The notes: generated from the letters alone by a model not told the origin. A stretch of DNA of 64,000 bases from Acidobacteriota bacterium (GCA_013289955.1 JABCYZ010000005.1:124001-188000); one strand, 5' to 3'; counted from the stretch's first letter, positions 51,489-60,326 are shown. Numbers and translations: made by a program.

Positions 51489-54230
51489 TTACTCGTGCCG
51501 CAGAGCCGCCAGCGGATCAATCCGGGACGCTCGCCTTGCCGGCGCATAGCCAGCGAGCATTGCGGCGCTCAGGAGGACGACACCGGCCAGCGCCAGGGTT
51601 CCCGGATCATTGGGCTGGGTCTCGAACAGAAACGATTTGACAAGCTGCGACGCGCTCAACGCGGCAGGCACGCTGATCGCGAGTCCCACCGCCGCCAGTA
51701 GTAGAACGCGACAGAGGACCATCCATACCACGGCGCCGCGTTGGGCGCCCAGAGCCATACGGATTCCAATCTCGCCGACCTGGCGCGCCACGCTGTAGGA
51801 CATCGTGCCGTAGAGCCCCACACACGCGATAAGGAGAGCAAGAACCGCGAAACCCTTAGACAGTTTCGCGAACGTGATTTCGCGGCTGATCGTGCGATCG
51901 ATTTCCGCGGCCTGCGTGATCACGTTTGTAACGGGTATCCGGGAATCTGCCTCCCGCACGATCTCATGCACACTCTGAATAAACCTCAGCGGATCACCCG
52001 AAGTGCGCAGCGCGTAGGTCACTCGGTCCGAAGAAAACTGGCTGACCGCTACGAACACGGTCATTGCACTCTCCTCTTCGTTTTTCAGGCCGCCGTACCG
52101 CACGTCAGCCGACACGCCGACGATTTCGAGATCGCGCTTCTCGTCCGGGAGCGTGATGCTCCGGCCCACCGGATTCTCGTTCTCGAAGTAAGTCCGCGCC
52201 AGCCGCTCGCTGATCACGGCAACCGGCCTGGAGCCCGGTTGGTCGCGGTCGTCAATCTCACGCCCGGTCAGGATCGGAATCTGCATCGTCGTGAGGAAAC
52301 GGGGTCCGGCGGCCAGGACGCGAGCGTCTTCGACCGTAACAGCGCCGATTTTCATTGGCCCCCTGATCGCCTGACCGGCGCGGGCGGCGTTGATGATCGA
52401 GGATTGCGAAAGCGTCGCGCTGCTCACGCCGGGGATCGCTTCGAAGCGCTTGCGCAAGTCCGCGTAGAAAGCGACGATCTCGGTGTCGCGATGCCCGGCC
52501 TGGCGCGCATTCAGAGAGAACAGGAGGATGTTCTCGCGAGCGTATCCCAGCTGGACCGAGTGCAGGTTGTTGAGGGTCCGGGAAAACAGACCGGCGGCGA
52601 CCAGGATGAGAAAAGAGATCGCGATTTGGGCGACCACCAGAACGTGCTGCGCGCGGCGGCGCGGCCCGCCCCCGCGTCCATTCTTTAGCGCGGGCATGAC
52701 GTCCGGACGCGTCGACTGAATCGCCGGAGCGAGGCCAAATAACAGGCCGCAAACCACCGAGAGCGCCGCCGTCACCCCCAGCACGTTCCAGTTCAATTCC
52801 GCGTGAAGCGTAAAGTTCTCGTGCCCGTTGGACAGCAGAAACGTCAGCGCTCGCACGCCCCAGATCGCAAACAAGAGACCGAATGCTCCGCCGAGCAACG
52901 CCAGCATCACGCTCTCGGTAAGCAGCTGCCGCACGACACGGAACCGTCCCGCCCCCAGGCTGAGCCGAACAGCCATTTCGCGACGTCGCGCGGCAGCCCT
53001 TGCCAGCAGCAGACTAGCGATGTTCGCGCACGCGATCGCCAGGATCAATCCCACCATCGTCAGGAGCACGTAGAGAGGCTTCGCATACTGGCGGCGCAAA
53101 CTGCCGAGACCTGCGGCGCCGGGATTCAGCATCAGCGCGGGCAGTTTGGCGCGCTCACCGTCGGTCGTCGCGGTGACGGCAACCCATTGATGGAAACGGG
53201 GAGCCAACACTGCCTGCGCCTGGACCATGCTGACGCCAGGACGCAGGCGGCCCATCATTTCGATCCAGTAGAAGTTTCCGTCCGGATACATTCGAGCCGC
53301 TTGGGCGCCGTCCACGAGCAGATTTGTGTGCAACGGAAGATAGAGGTCTGGCGCCGCCGCCGGGTCGACTCCGAAGAATTCCGGCGGGGCTACGCCGATC
53401 ACCGTGAAGGGCACATTGTCGACGAGAACTGATTGTCCGATCGCACTCGACGGTCCCCCAAAACGCTGCTGGCTGGTTAGAAAGCTGATGACCGCGACCG
53501 ACGCTGCGCCCGGGCGATCGTCTCCTGTGTCGATCAGACGCCCGGCAGCCGGCGACACGGCTAAGCCGCGAAAATACTCGCCGCTGACGAATTCTGTGCT
53601 GGCGCTCGTGGCCTGCCCGTGGATCGACAGGTTGCGGTTCAGTCCGTTGAAGTATCCGAAAAGTGTCGAAAAGACGGGATTCTCCACGCGAAGCGTCTCG
53701 AACGCGCCGTATGGAAACATGCCGCTGACCATGGCGCCCTTATCGCCCGGCCACGCCATGCCCTGTACCCCGTGCATGACGTGGACCCACTCCTTGCTGC
53801 CGTCCCGCGGCGGCGGGCTATGCCAATTCAAAACCACCAGCGACTCGGGATCGGCGACCGGCAGCGAGCGCAACAGAATCGACTCCATGAAGCTGTAGAT
53901 CACAGTATTGGTCCCGATGCCGAGCGCCAGCGACAAGACCGCCACGGCGCTGAAGGCCTTGTTGGCGATCATGGTGCGACAGCCATAGCGCACATCCTGG
54001 CCGAGTTCCGACCAGAACCGTGTGATCCAAATCTCTCGTGACTCTTCCTGCTTCCGTCCGACGTTGCCAAATCGCCGGCGCGCTTCAGCGCGGGCGCGCT
54101 CCAGGGTCAAACCTTCTGCTTGCAGTTCCGCGGCCTTTTCTGCAAGGTGGAGTTCCATTTCCTCGCGCAGCGCCTCGCTGCGCTTGGCGTTTTCCATCCA
54201 ATACCTCAGCCGTCGTAACACGCCCCTCAC
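51489..54230 (-). CDS. ADOP-type ABC permease with N-terminal prefix domain
   Basis: A 913-residue permease. Residues about 1-75 form the helical prefix domain found in acidobacterial ADOP proteins (LRYWMENAKRSEALREEMELHLAEKAAEL...RRRFGNVGRKQEESREIW). The first TM and MacB-type core begin near 90 (MIANKAFSAVAVLSLALGIGTNTVIYSFMESILLRSLPVAD). The first FtsX block (about 390-510) contains LARAAARRREMAVRLSLGAGRFRVV; the second module repeats the plan, with SVARQVGEIGIRMALGAQRGAVV, and ends PARRASRIDPLAALRHE. No ATPase is adjacent. The start overlaps the PadR stop by 4 bp, so PadR and the permease are translated together; PadR likely controls expression. Cargo unknown. Confidence 0.93.
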   Translation of the reverse strand: MRGVLRRLRYWMENAKRSEALREEMELHLAEKAAELQAEGLTLERARAEARRRFGNVGRKQEESREIWITRFWSELGQDVRYGCRTMIANKAFSAVAVLSLALGIGTNTVIYSFMESILLRSLPVADPESLVVLNWHSPPPRDGSKEWVHVMHGVQGMAWPGDKGAMVSGMFPYGAFETLRVENPVFSTLFGYFNGLNRNLSIHGQATSASTEFVSGEYFRGLAVSPAAGRLIDTGDDRPGAASVAVISFLTSQQRFGGPSSAIGQSVLVDNVPFTVIGVAPPEFFGVDPAAAPDLYLPLHTNLLVDGAQAARMYPDGNFYWIEMMGRLRPGVSMVQAQAVLAPRFHQWVAVTATTDGERAKLPALMLNPGAAGLGSLRRQYAKPLYVLLTMVGLILAIACANIASLLLARAAARRREMAVRLSLGAGRFRVVRQLLTESVMLALLGGAFGLLFAIWGVRALTFLLSNGHENFTLHAELNWNVLGVTAALSVVCGLLFGLAPAIQSTRPDVMPALKNGRGGGPRRRAQHVLVVAQIAISFLILVAAGLFSRTLNNLHSVQLGYARENILLFSLNARQAGHRDTEIVAFYADLRKRFEAIPGVSSATLSQSSIINAARAGQAIRGPMKIGAVTVEDARVLAAGPRFLTTMQIPILTGREIDDRDQPGSRPVAVISERLARTYFENENPVGRSITLPDEKRDLEIVGVSADVRYGGLKNEEESAMTVFVAVSQFSSDRVTYALRTSGDPLRFIQSVHEIVREADSRIPVTNVITQAAEIDRTISREITFAKLSKGFAVLALLIACVGLYGTMSYSVARQVGEIGIRMALGAQRGAVVWMVLCRVLLLAAVGLAISVPAALSASQLVKSFLFETQPNDPGTLALAGVVLLSAAMLAGYAPARRASRIDPLAALRHE

Positions 54231-54565
54231 TCCATTCCCATCACGCGGGCGATTGCCAGCGTGAGTTTGGTGTACTGCCGGGTTTCGACGGCCAGCTGTT
54301 TGCGGCCAGCCGCCGTGATCTTGTAGATCCTCGCTCGCCGATTATTCGAGGTAACGCCCCAGGCACCGTCGATCCAGCCGTTTAGCTCCAGCCTCTGGAG
54401 AGCGGGGTACAACGAGCCTTCCTCAATGAGGAGCTCATTGTCGGACGATTGTTGAATGAACTGGACTATGCCGTATCCATGCAGGTCGCGCCGCGACAGC
54501 GTCCGCAGAATCAACATGTCGAGCGAACCGGGTAACGAATCGTTTTTTTGCGCTTTGCGCCCCAT
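54227..54565 (-). CDS. PadR family transcriptional regulator
   Basis: A 112-residue winged-helix repressor: the motif LPGSLDMLILRTLSRRDLHGYGIVQFIQQSS, then LLIEEGSLYPALQRLELNGWIDG and RRARIYKITAAGRKQLA, is the standard PadR N-domain. Size corresponds to the short PadR-s2 group. Such regulators next to ADOP permeases are typical in acidobacteria, where they may sense the permease cargo or a phenolic or drug. It overlaps the permease start by 4 bp. A palindrome (54569-54578) lies directly ahead of the start codon and could be its own operator. Confidence 0.93.
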   Translation of the reverse strand: MGRKAQKNDSLPGSLDMLILRTLSRRDLHGYGIVQFIQQSSDNELLIEEGSLYPALQRLELNGWIDGAWGVTSNNRRARIYKITAAGRKQLAVETRQYTKLTLAIARVMGME

Positions 54566-54568
54566 ACC

Positions 54569-54578
54569 AAGAATTCTT
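54569..54578. promoter_or_regulatory. Palindrome at the PadR start, possible operator
   Basis: AAGAATTCTT is perfectly symmetric and sits 4 bp before the PadR ATG (54565). Upstream on the minus strand lie TTGACT and, 18 bp on, TAAGCT as possible -35/-10 boxes, so the palindrome would fall at the transcription start. Typical of autoregulation, but the site is short. Confidence 0.35.
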
Positions 54579-54705
54579 AGCTTATGGCCACGAGATTGCG
54601 CAAGTCAAGTTGCGATTGGCAAACCCTCGCGCCGCAGGACGATTTCGGGATGCTCACGCGACGGATGCGAATAAGAAGAATAGCCGGAACCGGGAGCGGG
54701 AGTTG

Positions 54706-56040
54706 TTATTCATAGCGGAGGGCTTCGACGGGGTCCAGGCGGGCGGCTTTCCAGGCGGGGTAGACGCCGAAGACTATGCCGATGAGGGCGCAGAGAACGA
54801 GGGCGGTGACGATCCAGAAGACGGAGAGAGCGGCGGGGAAATGGGCGGTGTATTTGAGAAGGAGCGTGATGGCGGAGCCGAAAGTGACGCCGATGACGCC
54901 GCCAATGGCGCTGAGGGTGACGGCTTCGATCAGGAACTGGACGAGGATGTTGTTGCGCTTGGCGCCGATAGCTTTGCGAACGCCGATTTCGCGGGTGCGC
55001 TCGGTCACCGAGACTAGCATGATGTTCATCACCCCGATGCCGCCGACGACCAGGCCGACCGATGCAACCGCGAACATCAGAATGAAGATCAGGCCGCTGA
55101 TTTTTTGCCAGAGCTCGAGGAAATAGTCCGGCGTGAAGATGGCGAAGTCGTCGGGCTTGTCATTGGGGAGGCGGCGTTTGCGGCGGAGGAGGTCGCGCAT
55201 TTCGTCGACGGATTCGGTGACGTTGTTGGGATCGCTGGCTTTGGCGAAGATGACGTAGTCTTTTTGATTGGGGTAGAGTTTGCGGAGCGTCGTGACGGGC
55301 ATGTAGGCGGAATTGTCTTCGGGGTTGGATCCGCCGGAGATGCCCTGGCGCTGTTTTTGGAGCGTGCCGATGACGGTGAAGAGCTGGCCGTCGATCGTGA
55401 CTTCCTGGCCGATGGCGTTGCTGGGAGAATCGGGAAAGAGAGTGCGGACGGTGTCGTAGCCGAGCAGGACTACCGGGGCGCGATGCTCGGCGTCGGTTTC
55501 GTTGAAGAAGCGGCCTGATTCGATTTTCAGGTCGAAGATTTCGCCGATGGAAGGTTGATTGCCTTGCAGGATCACGCTTTTCGCGCGGTACTGGCCGCGG
55601 CGGACGTCTTCGGTGCCGGATCCGAACATCGGCTGAAAGATGCGCATGGAGGCGGAGGCGGCTTTGATGTGCGGAAGCTTGGCGATGTCGTCGGCCCACT
55701 CGGGCTGGAGCTCCTTGCGGGTGAACCAATCGCTCGGCGGGCGGGAGAGCGAGGCCCAGGGAAAGCGGTAGGCGATGATGGTGTCGGAGCCAAGCTCGCG
55801 GATGCCGCCGAGGACATTGTCATTCAGGCCGTTGATGACGGCGGTTACTGTGATCACCGTGGTGATGCCGATGACGATGCCGAGGATGGTGAGGGCGGAG
55901 CGGAGAGAATTCTTGCGAAGGGTGTCCAGAGCCAGAAGGACTTCATCGCGAAATTTCAGCGCGGTTTGCTTACCGGCCCGGAGGCGGACGGGGAGGACCG
56001 TGGTTTGCGTTTGCGGGAGTGCTTTGCCTAGCGTTGCCAT
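54706..56040 (-). CDS. MacB-like ABC permease, first of a tandem pair
   Basis: A 444-residue single-module permease. It starts with a cytoplasmic stretch of about 30 residues, a TM helix (SALTILGIVIGITTVITVTAVINGLNDNV), a periplasmic MacB core (about 65-310), then three TM helices (IFILMFAVASVGLVVGGIGVMNIML, VTLSAIGGVIGVTFGSAITLLL, FWIVTALVLCALIGIVFG) and the tail YPAWKAARLDPVEALRYE. The coupling motif is SVTERTREIGVRKAIGAKRNNI. The orthodox MacB partner would be an ATPase and a membrane-fusion protein; neither is seen. Lies 92 bp downstream of the second MacB-like gene on the same strand, so they likely form a heterodimer. Confidence 0.93.
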   Translation of the reverse strand: MATLGKALPQTQTTVLPVRLRAGKQTALKFRDEVLLALDTLRKNSLRSALTILGIVIGITTVITVTAVINGLNDNVLGGIRELGSDTIIAYRFPWASLSRPPSDWFTRKELQPEWADDIAKLPHIKAASASMRIFQPMFGSGTEDVRRGQYRAKSVILQGNQPSIGEIFDLKIESGRFFNETDAEHRAPVVLLGYDTVRTLFPDSPSNAIGQEVTIDGQLFTVIGTLQKQRQGISGGSNPEDNSAYMPVTTLRKLYPNQKDYVIFAKASDPNNVTESVDEMRDLLRRKRRLPNDKPDDFAIFTPDYFLELWQKISGLIFILMFAVASVGLVVGGIGVMNIMLVSVTERTREIGVRKAIGAKRNNILVQFLIEAVTLSAIGGVIGVTFGSAITLLLKYTAHFPAALSVFWIVTALVLCALIGIVFGVYPAWKAARLDPVEALRYE

Positions 56041-56132
56041 TTTTCTGCTCTGAGTGCCTATTCCCGTTGAGTTTCAGTTCATTCTGCCTTGCCAATATCC
56101 AAAGTCTTCTGACGCGCCGAGTAAAATCCAAT

Positions 56133-57374
56133 TCATTCTGATCGCAACGCTACAACCGGATCGAGGCGAGCCGCTTTCGACGCGGGATAGGTGCCGAAAA
56201 ACAGGCCGACGCTCAGCGCGACCAGAAGGCCACCGATGACGGACCACAGCTGTACCGCGCTAGGGAGCGGCGAGAGGATCGAGACCAGTTGGGCGAGGAG
56301 CACGCCACAGATCACTCCCAGCGCGCCGCCGAAAAGGGAAATCGTGGACGATTCGATCAGGAACTGGCGGAGGATGTCTCCGCTGCGCGCCCCAAGAGCT
56401 TTGCGCAGGCCGATCTCGCGTGTGCGCTCGGTGACGGAGACAAGCATTATGTTCATGATGACGATTCCGCCGACAAGCAGGGAGATGGAGGCGATGGCGA
56501 TGGTGACGAAGAAAAAGCTTCCGCTGATGTCTTTCCAAAGAGAGAGGAAGGAGTCGCTGGTTTCGATGGAAAAGTCGTCTTTCTTGCCGTAGGCAAGATG
56601 CCGCCGGCCGCGCATGATCTGGCGAACCTCGTCGACGGTTTCCTGAATCGTGGACGCGGAGCCGGCGCGGGCGGTGATGCGGAGCGAATCGTCCAGCGTG
56701 CCGTACTCTTTTTTGTAGGTGCTGAGCGGGAGGATGATCCAGTTGTCAAGAGAGGTGCCGAGAGCCGAGCCTTCTTTTTTACCGACGCCGATGACCTGGC
56801 AGGGAATATTGCGCCAGCGAACTTCCTTGCCGATGGGATCGACGCCGGGGAGGAGATTCTCGACAAGGTCGTTGCCGATGACGCAGACCGGGGCGGCTTG
56901 CTGGAGGTCGGTTTCGGTAATGTGGCGGCCGGCGATGAGGTCGACATCATAGAGTTCGGCCATTTGCGGAGTCCAAGCGCGGAGGTTCGTATCTTTCAGG
57001 GAATTGACGCCGCTTTTGACTTCGAGACGGCCGCCGATCGAAGCGCCGATTTCCTTGCAGGATTTGCAGAGTTCCTGAACAGCTTGATAGTCATCGTAGG
57101 TAATGCGCTTGCGTTTTTGAAATTCGAGGTAATCGTCGACGTTGGTGATGATGGAGGGCGTCTTGGCAACGCCGAAGACATCGGCGCCGAGGCGGAAGAC
57201 CCTTGTGGCGACGTATTGATTGGCTCCGTTAATCAGGCTGACGACGGCGATTACGGCAGCCACTCCGATAACCACTCCAATGAGCGTCAGCACGCTGCGC
57301 AGTTTGTGCGCCCAGAGGCTGCTGGTGGCAATAGCCACGGCCTCTTTGAAGTTCATGGTGGTCGCCTGAGCCAT
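56133..57374 (-). CDS. MacB-like ABC permease, second of a tandem pair
   Basis: A 413-residue permease of the same layout as its downstream neighbour: an N-terminal TM helix (LTLIGVVIGVAAVIAVVSLINGANQYVATRVFRLGADVFGV), a periplasmic core containing DVDLIAGRHITETDLQQAAPVCVIGNDLVENLLPGVDPIGKE, three C-terminal TM helices and the tail YPASKAARLDPVVALRSE. Coupling helix: SVTERTREIGLRKALGARSGDI. The insertion with CKSCKEIGAS carries two cysteines near residue 90. It is upstream of and co-directional with the other permease gene, consistent with an obligate pair. The ATPase must be supplied from elsewhere. Confidence 0.93.
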   Translation of the reverse strand: MAQATTMNFKEAVAIATSSLWAHKLRSVLTLIGVVIGVAAVIAVVSLINGANQYVATRVFRLGADVFGVAKTPSIITNVDDYLEFQKRKRITYDDYQAVQELCKSCKEIGASIGGRLEVKSGVNSLKDTNLRAWTPQMAELYDVDLIAGRHITETDLQQAAPVCVIGNDLVENLLPGVDPIGKEVRWRNIPCQVIGVGKKEGSALGTSLDNWIILPLSTYKKEYGTLDDSLRITARAGSASTIQETVDEVRQIMRGRRHLAYGKKDDFSIETSDSFLSLWKDISGSFFFVTIAIASISLLVGGIVIMNIMLVSVTERTREIGLRKALGARSGDILRQFLIESSTISLFGGALGVICGVLLAQLVSILSPLPSAVQLWSVIGGLLVALSVGLFFGTYPASKAARLDPVVALRSE

Positions 57375-57458
57375 GGTGGGTCTTGCTTTAGTATACGTGC
57401 GGGGAGGCCTTTAAGTATCGGTTCAGGGGTCTTGGGTCGAATGCGCTTAAAAGGGCCC

Positions 57459-57499
57459 AAAAAAGGGGCTGGGAATCCGGAGCGGGGATCCGGATTCCC
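57459..57499 (-). terminator. Intrinsic terminator of the small secreted protein gene
   Basis: Two perfect 10-bp arms (57471-57480 and 57490-57499, GGGAATCCGG type) surround a 9-nt loop. On the minus strand AGCCCC separates the stem from TTTTTT (57459-57464 complement). It lies 29-69 bp beyond the stop of the gene ending at 57528. Confidence 0.6.
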
Positions 57500-57527
57500 G
57501 GGCGTTTCAGGGGTTAGGGTGGGATAG

Positions 57528-57971
57528 CTAGCGGTTTGTACGGGGAAGCTCTGCGACCAGAATGACTTGGCCCTCGGTCTCCATCTTTGCGGTCAGCGCT
57601 ATTTCCTTTTCGCGGGCGGACTTGACCAGTTGGCGCCCCTGGGAGTTTCCGGCAGACCAGACCTGAGAGAGGAAGTAACGGTTGCCGTAGCGGTTGAAAA
57701 TGAGCTTCGACTGGGCTTGAGGGGTGCTGGAGACGGCCGCGTTTGTGTTGATGAACGCCGAAGCCGTGGAGTCCTCGCGCGAGACAAGGATCATCGAGTG
57801 CGTGGGGGCGGAAACCTTGACGGTATACTCGCCTGCGTGGAGTTGCGTATTGCCGGCTACAAAGTCGAAGGGAACATTGACAGTCATCTGATTCTGGGCC
57901 TCGGCCACTCGCGTGGTTGCGAACATGACCAGTGCCATCGTGCCTGCCATAACCAAAGCTCTCGTTTTCAT
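57528..57971 (-). CDS. Small exported protein, unknown function
   Basis: A 147-residue protein with a signal peptide (MKTRALVMAGTMALVMFATTRVAEA). The mature part is beta-rich (MTVNVPFDFVAGNTQLHAGEYTVKVSAPTHSMILVSRED...FNRYGNRYFLSQVWSAGNSQGRQL) and recalls a family of short acidobacterial exported proteins of unknown role. GAAGGAGAG precedes the ATG and a terminator follows, so this is a monocistronic gene, probably highly expressed given the strong ribosome site. Function unknown. Confidence 0.75.
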   Translation of the reverse strand: MKTRALVMAGTMALVMFATTRVAEAQNQMTVNVPFDFVAGNTQLHAGEYTVKVSAPTHSMILVSREDSTASAFINTNAAVSSTPQAQSKLIFNRYGNRYFLSQVWSAGNSQGRQLVKSAREKEIALTAKMETEGQVILVAELPRTNR

Positions 57972-58195
57972 GGGACTCTCCTTCTTCCTACTCGCTGACG
58001 GCGTCCGGGTTGACCTGTCTCTTGTCCGGATCGCTTGACTGCTCAGCGCCTCAACATGGTTTCAACTCTCGCCTATCCCGAGAGGAAGGACAATGCACCG
58101 GGGGTGAACCGCAAGGCGACTGTGGGTGAACAAGCAAGTACCGGGAAATAGGGGGTTTATGGGGGCACCCATGCGGCCGCGATTGGCAAAAGGAG

Positions 58196-58225
58196 TGGTA
58201 TAGTTTCCGGGCTGCGGGAACTATC
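58196..58225 (+). promoter_or_regulatory. Extended -10 and inverted repeat before the winged-helix regulator
   Basis: TGGTATAGT (58196-58204) is an extended -10; there is no good -35. It runs into an inverted repeat ATAGTT(T)CC...GG(G)AACTAT with a 7-nt loop, which would overlap the transcription start. Autoregulation by the encoded regulator is conceivable. Confidence 0.4.
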
Positions 58226-58241
58226 GCCGGGAATCGTTCGG

Positions 58242-58976
58242 ATGCCTACGCCTGCTCGATCCACAAACTTAGTGCGCTTTGAAGGGTTTGAAGTGGATCT
58301 GCGCGCCCAGGAACTCTACAAAGGCGGGCGCAAGGTGAAGCTGCAAGTCCAGCCATTTCAGGTACTTGCCATGCTCTTGGAGCAGCCGGGCGAGGTCGTC
58401 ACGCGCGAAGAGATGCAGAAACGGCTGTGGCCGGCGGATACGTTTGTAGATTTCGATCACAGTTTGAACACGGCCATCAAGAAGCTGCGACAGGCACTGG
58501 GCGACGACAAGAAGAAACCGCATTTTGTGGAGACGCTCCCGAAGCGCGGGTACAGGTTTCTGGCTAGCGTAAAAAGGCCCGCCGCTAGGGAGACGCCGAT
58601 GGCCGCGCCGGTCGCCGCGAAAGAAGCTGCTGCCTCATCCTGGGTGGGACGTGTCGCAAAACTTGCCTGTGAAGATGGACATCCGTTCGCTGTCCTGGCA
58701 GCCGACGCCGCCACGGCAGCAGAGAGGCAAAAACTGGATGCGGCGAACGACGATGTGGGACTGTCTCTCTTGATTGCTGCCCAGAAACTAATCATGGTGC
58801 CGGAGGGGACTCCGGTCCGGATTCTCGAAGTGGAGCAGGCTCACTCACGCTGCCAGGGGCGGATCCTAGAAGGCGAGCACTACGGGAAAACGGCACTGCT
58901 GCCGCTGAAATTGCTTAGGGAAGTGCCGGAGCTAAATAGAGTCCACGGGCCGCGGCAGTGGAACCTCAAGAAATAG
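58242..58976 (+). CDS. Winged-helix (OmpR/CadC-type) regulator with a novel C-terminal region
   Basis: A 244-residue protein. Residues about 8-110 form a trans_reg_C winged helix: FEGFEVDLRAQELYKGGRKVKLQVQPFQVLAMLLEQPGEVVTREEMQKRLWPADTFVDFDHSLNTAIKKLRQALGD and VETLPKRGYRFLA. It has no receiver and no TM helix, unlike CadC/ToxR. After an Ala-rich linker, residues about 145-244 (CEDGHPFAVLAADAATAAERQKL...VPEGTPVRILEVEQAHSRCQGRILEGEHYGKTALLPL) look like a small ligand- or partner-binding domain I do not recognise. Acidobacteria have many regulators of this DNA-binding type, often with TPR tails. Target unknown. Confidence 0.82.
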   Translation: MPTPARSTNLVRFEGFEVDLRAQELYKGGRKVKLQVQPFQVLAMLLEQPGEVVTREEMQKRLWPADTFVDFDHSLNTAIKKLRQALGDDKKKPHFVETLPKRGYRFLASVKRPAARETPMAAPVAAKEAAASSWVGRVAKLACEDGHPFAVLAADAATAAERQKLDAANDDVGLSLLIAAQKLIMVPEGTPVRILEVEQAHSRCQGRILEGEHYGKTALLPLKLLREVPELNRVHGPRQWNLKK

Positions 58977-58986
58977 AATCGGGCGT

Positions 58987-59670
58987 TTAGCTAGGGTGGC
59001 GAATGCGCTCGGCAAGAGCGCGGGCTCGCTGGCGGCCGATTTCAACGAATCGGGAATCGCTCGCGATTTGGTCCAGAGTGGCCAGGGCACGCTGAGGCTC
59101 GGGAAGAAGTTTGTGGTTCAGGTCGGTTTCAAATTGCAGAAGGGCGTCGTTGATGCCGAGGCGGTCGTATTTCATGCGGCGCTCGAGCAGTGTGACGAGT
59201 TCTTGTTGGCGGGCCAAGCCCTCGAAGATTTGCATCAACTGAGCGGCCGCCGAATTTAGCGTGTAGTTGAATTTCGTTTCGTGAATTTCAGCGCCTTTTT
59301 CCCAGCGAAAAGTTTTTTCGCCCAGGTTGGCGATTTTGCGGTGGACGTCCAGATCCGGTCCTTGAAAATTCTTCAGTTGGGCGGCCAGATCGAACATCTT
59401 GTCGCGCAAGGATGCGCTGACTTCAAAAGGCGACGCGCCGGGATCTTCGTCGAGCTGGCGAATCTCGAAAGTGGCGGCGTCGGAATCGTCGTGGACGGCG
59501 ATCTCGATAAATTCCGGGGAGCTGGATTTGAAAATGCGGCGGTAGCTGAGTTTCGCATGGGCCGGGGCGGGAGAAGGATCCGCGGGAGACGCGGCCGCGA
59601 CTGCGGCCGCATTCAAGAACGCGCTCGCCATACCGGCCAACAAAGCGAATCGCAGAAGGAAAGTCTTCAT
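58987..59670 (-). CDS. Exported helical protein of unknown function, translationally coupled to ruvC
   Basis: A 227-residue protein with a signal peptide (LLRFALLAGMASAFLNAAAVAAA). The mature part is largely helical (LRDKMFDLAAQLKNFQGPDLDVHRKIANLGEKTF and AAAQLMQIFEGLARQQELVTLLERRMKYDRLGI). The ATG overlaps the ruvC stop as ATGA, so it would be translated from the same mRNA. A role in DNA repair is not suggested by the signal peptide. Conserved domain not recognised. Confidence 0.7.
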   Translation of the reverse strand: MKTFLLRFALLAGMASAFLNAAAVAAASPADPSPAPAHAKLSYRRIFKSSSPEFIEIAVHDDSDAATFEIRQLDEDPGASPFEVSASLRDKMFDLAAQLKNFQGPDLDVHRKIANLGEKTFRWEKGAEIHETKFNYTLNSAAAQLMQIFEGLARQQELVTLLERRMKYDRLGINDALLQFETDLNHKLLPEPQRALATLDQIASDSRFVEIGRQRARALAERIRHPS

Positions 59671-60326
59671 CGTGAGATTACGATGCGCGGAAGGATATTT
59701 TGAGTTGCGCCGCCGCTTCCCATGGGAGTTTTTGCGGCAAAAGACCGGGACTGCGGCCGCTCGACTGCCGAGCCGGGAAGCCCAAAGCGCTGCCGGGTCT
59801 GTTCGGCTTGCAAATGGCAGAGCGCAACGGCGAGGGCATCCGCGGCATCGGAAGGCTCCGGCGTTTCGTTCATTTCAAGGAGCGCGCGCACCATCAATTG
59901 CATTTGCCTTTTGTCCGCATGGCCGTAACCGGCGACGGAGGCTTTTACTTCACGCGGGGAGTAGCTGTAGACGACGACGGCCCGTTGCGCGGCGGCCAAA
60001 AGCACGACACCGCGGACCTCGGCAAGCCGCAAAGCCGTTCTCATATTCAGGGCCGTAAAGACGGATTCCACGGCCAGCGCGTCCGGCGAAAACTCGTCCA
60101 TCAGACTGCAGAGCAGAGCGTGGACATCCTGAAGCACGGCGCCGAGGGATTCCTTCTGCCGCTTGGCCGCCACCTTCAAGGCACCATAATCGAGCACGCG
60201 GCAGCGTCGCCCGTCGCTTTCAACGATTCCGTAACCAGTGGGGCCCGCGGATGCCGGATCTACACCCAGCACGCGGAAACAGCCATTTCTGGCGGGGGAA
60301 CCAGCGGCTGGGCTTCGAGTCCTCAT
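59667..60326 (-). CDS. ruvC: Holliday junction resolvase RuvC
   Basis: A 219-residue RuvC nuclease, longer than the E. coli 173-residue form through an N-terminal addition of about 16 and a C-terminal tail of about 30 residues. Catalytic acids: Asp23 in VLGVDPASAGPTGYG, Glu in LAVESVF, and the paired Asp in SDAADALAVALCH. The usual DPGSxxTGYG is altered to DPASAGPTGYG, with one extra residue between Asp and TGYG. The ATG at 60326 has only a weak AGG; an upstream ATG (60404) would pass through a terminator. It lies downstream of yebC on the same strand. RuvC cuts four-way junctions with RuvAB; no ruvA/ruvB here. Confidence 0.93.
   Translation of the reverse strand: MRTRSPAAGSPARNGCFRVLGVDPASAGPTGYGIVESDGRRCRVLDYGALKVAAKRQKESLGAVLQDVHALLCSLMDEFSPDALAVESVFTALNMRTALRLAEVRGVVLLAAAQRAVVVYSYSPREVKASVAGYGHADKRQMQLMVRALLEMNETPEPSDAADALAVALCHLQAEQTRQRFGLPGSAVERPQSRSFAAKTPMGSGGATQNILPRIVISR

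Noticed and set aside
56289..57527. Plus-strand frame of 412 codons opposite the MacB-like permease
   Set aside because: Antisense shadow rich in Asp/Gly/Ala; the minus strand encodes a canonical permease.
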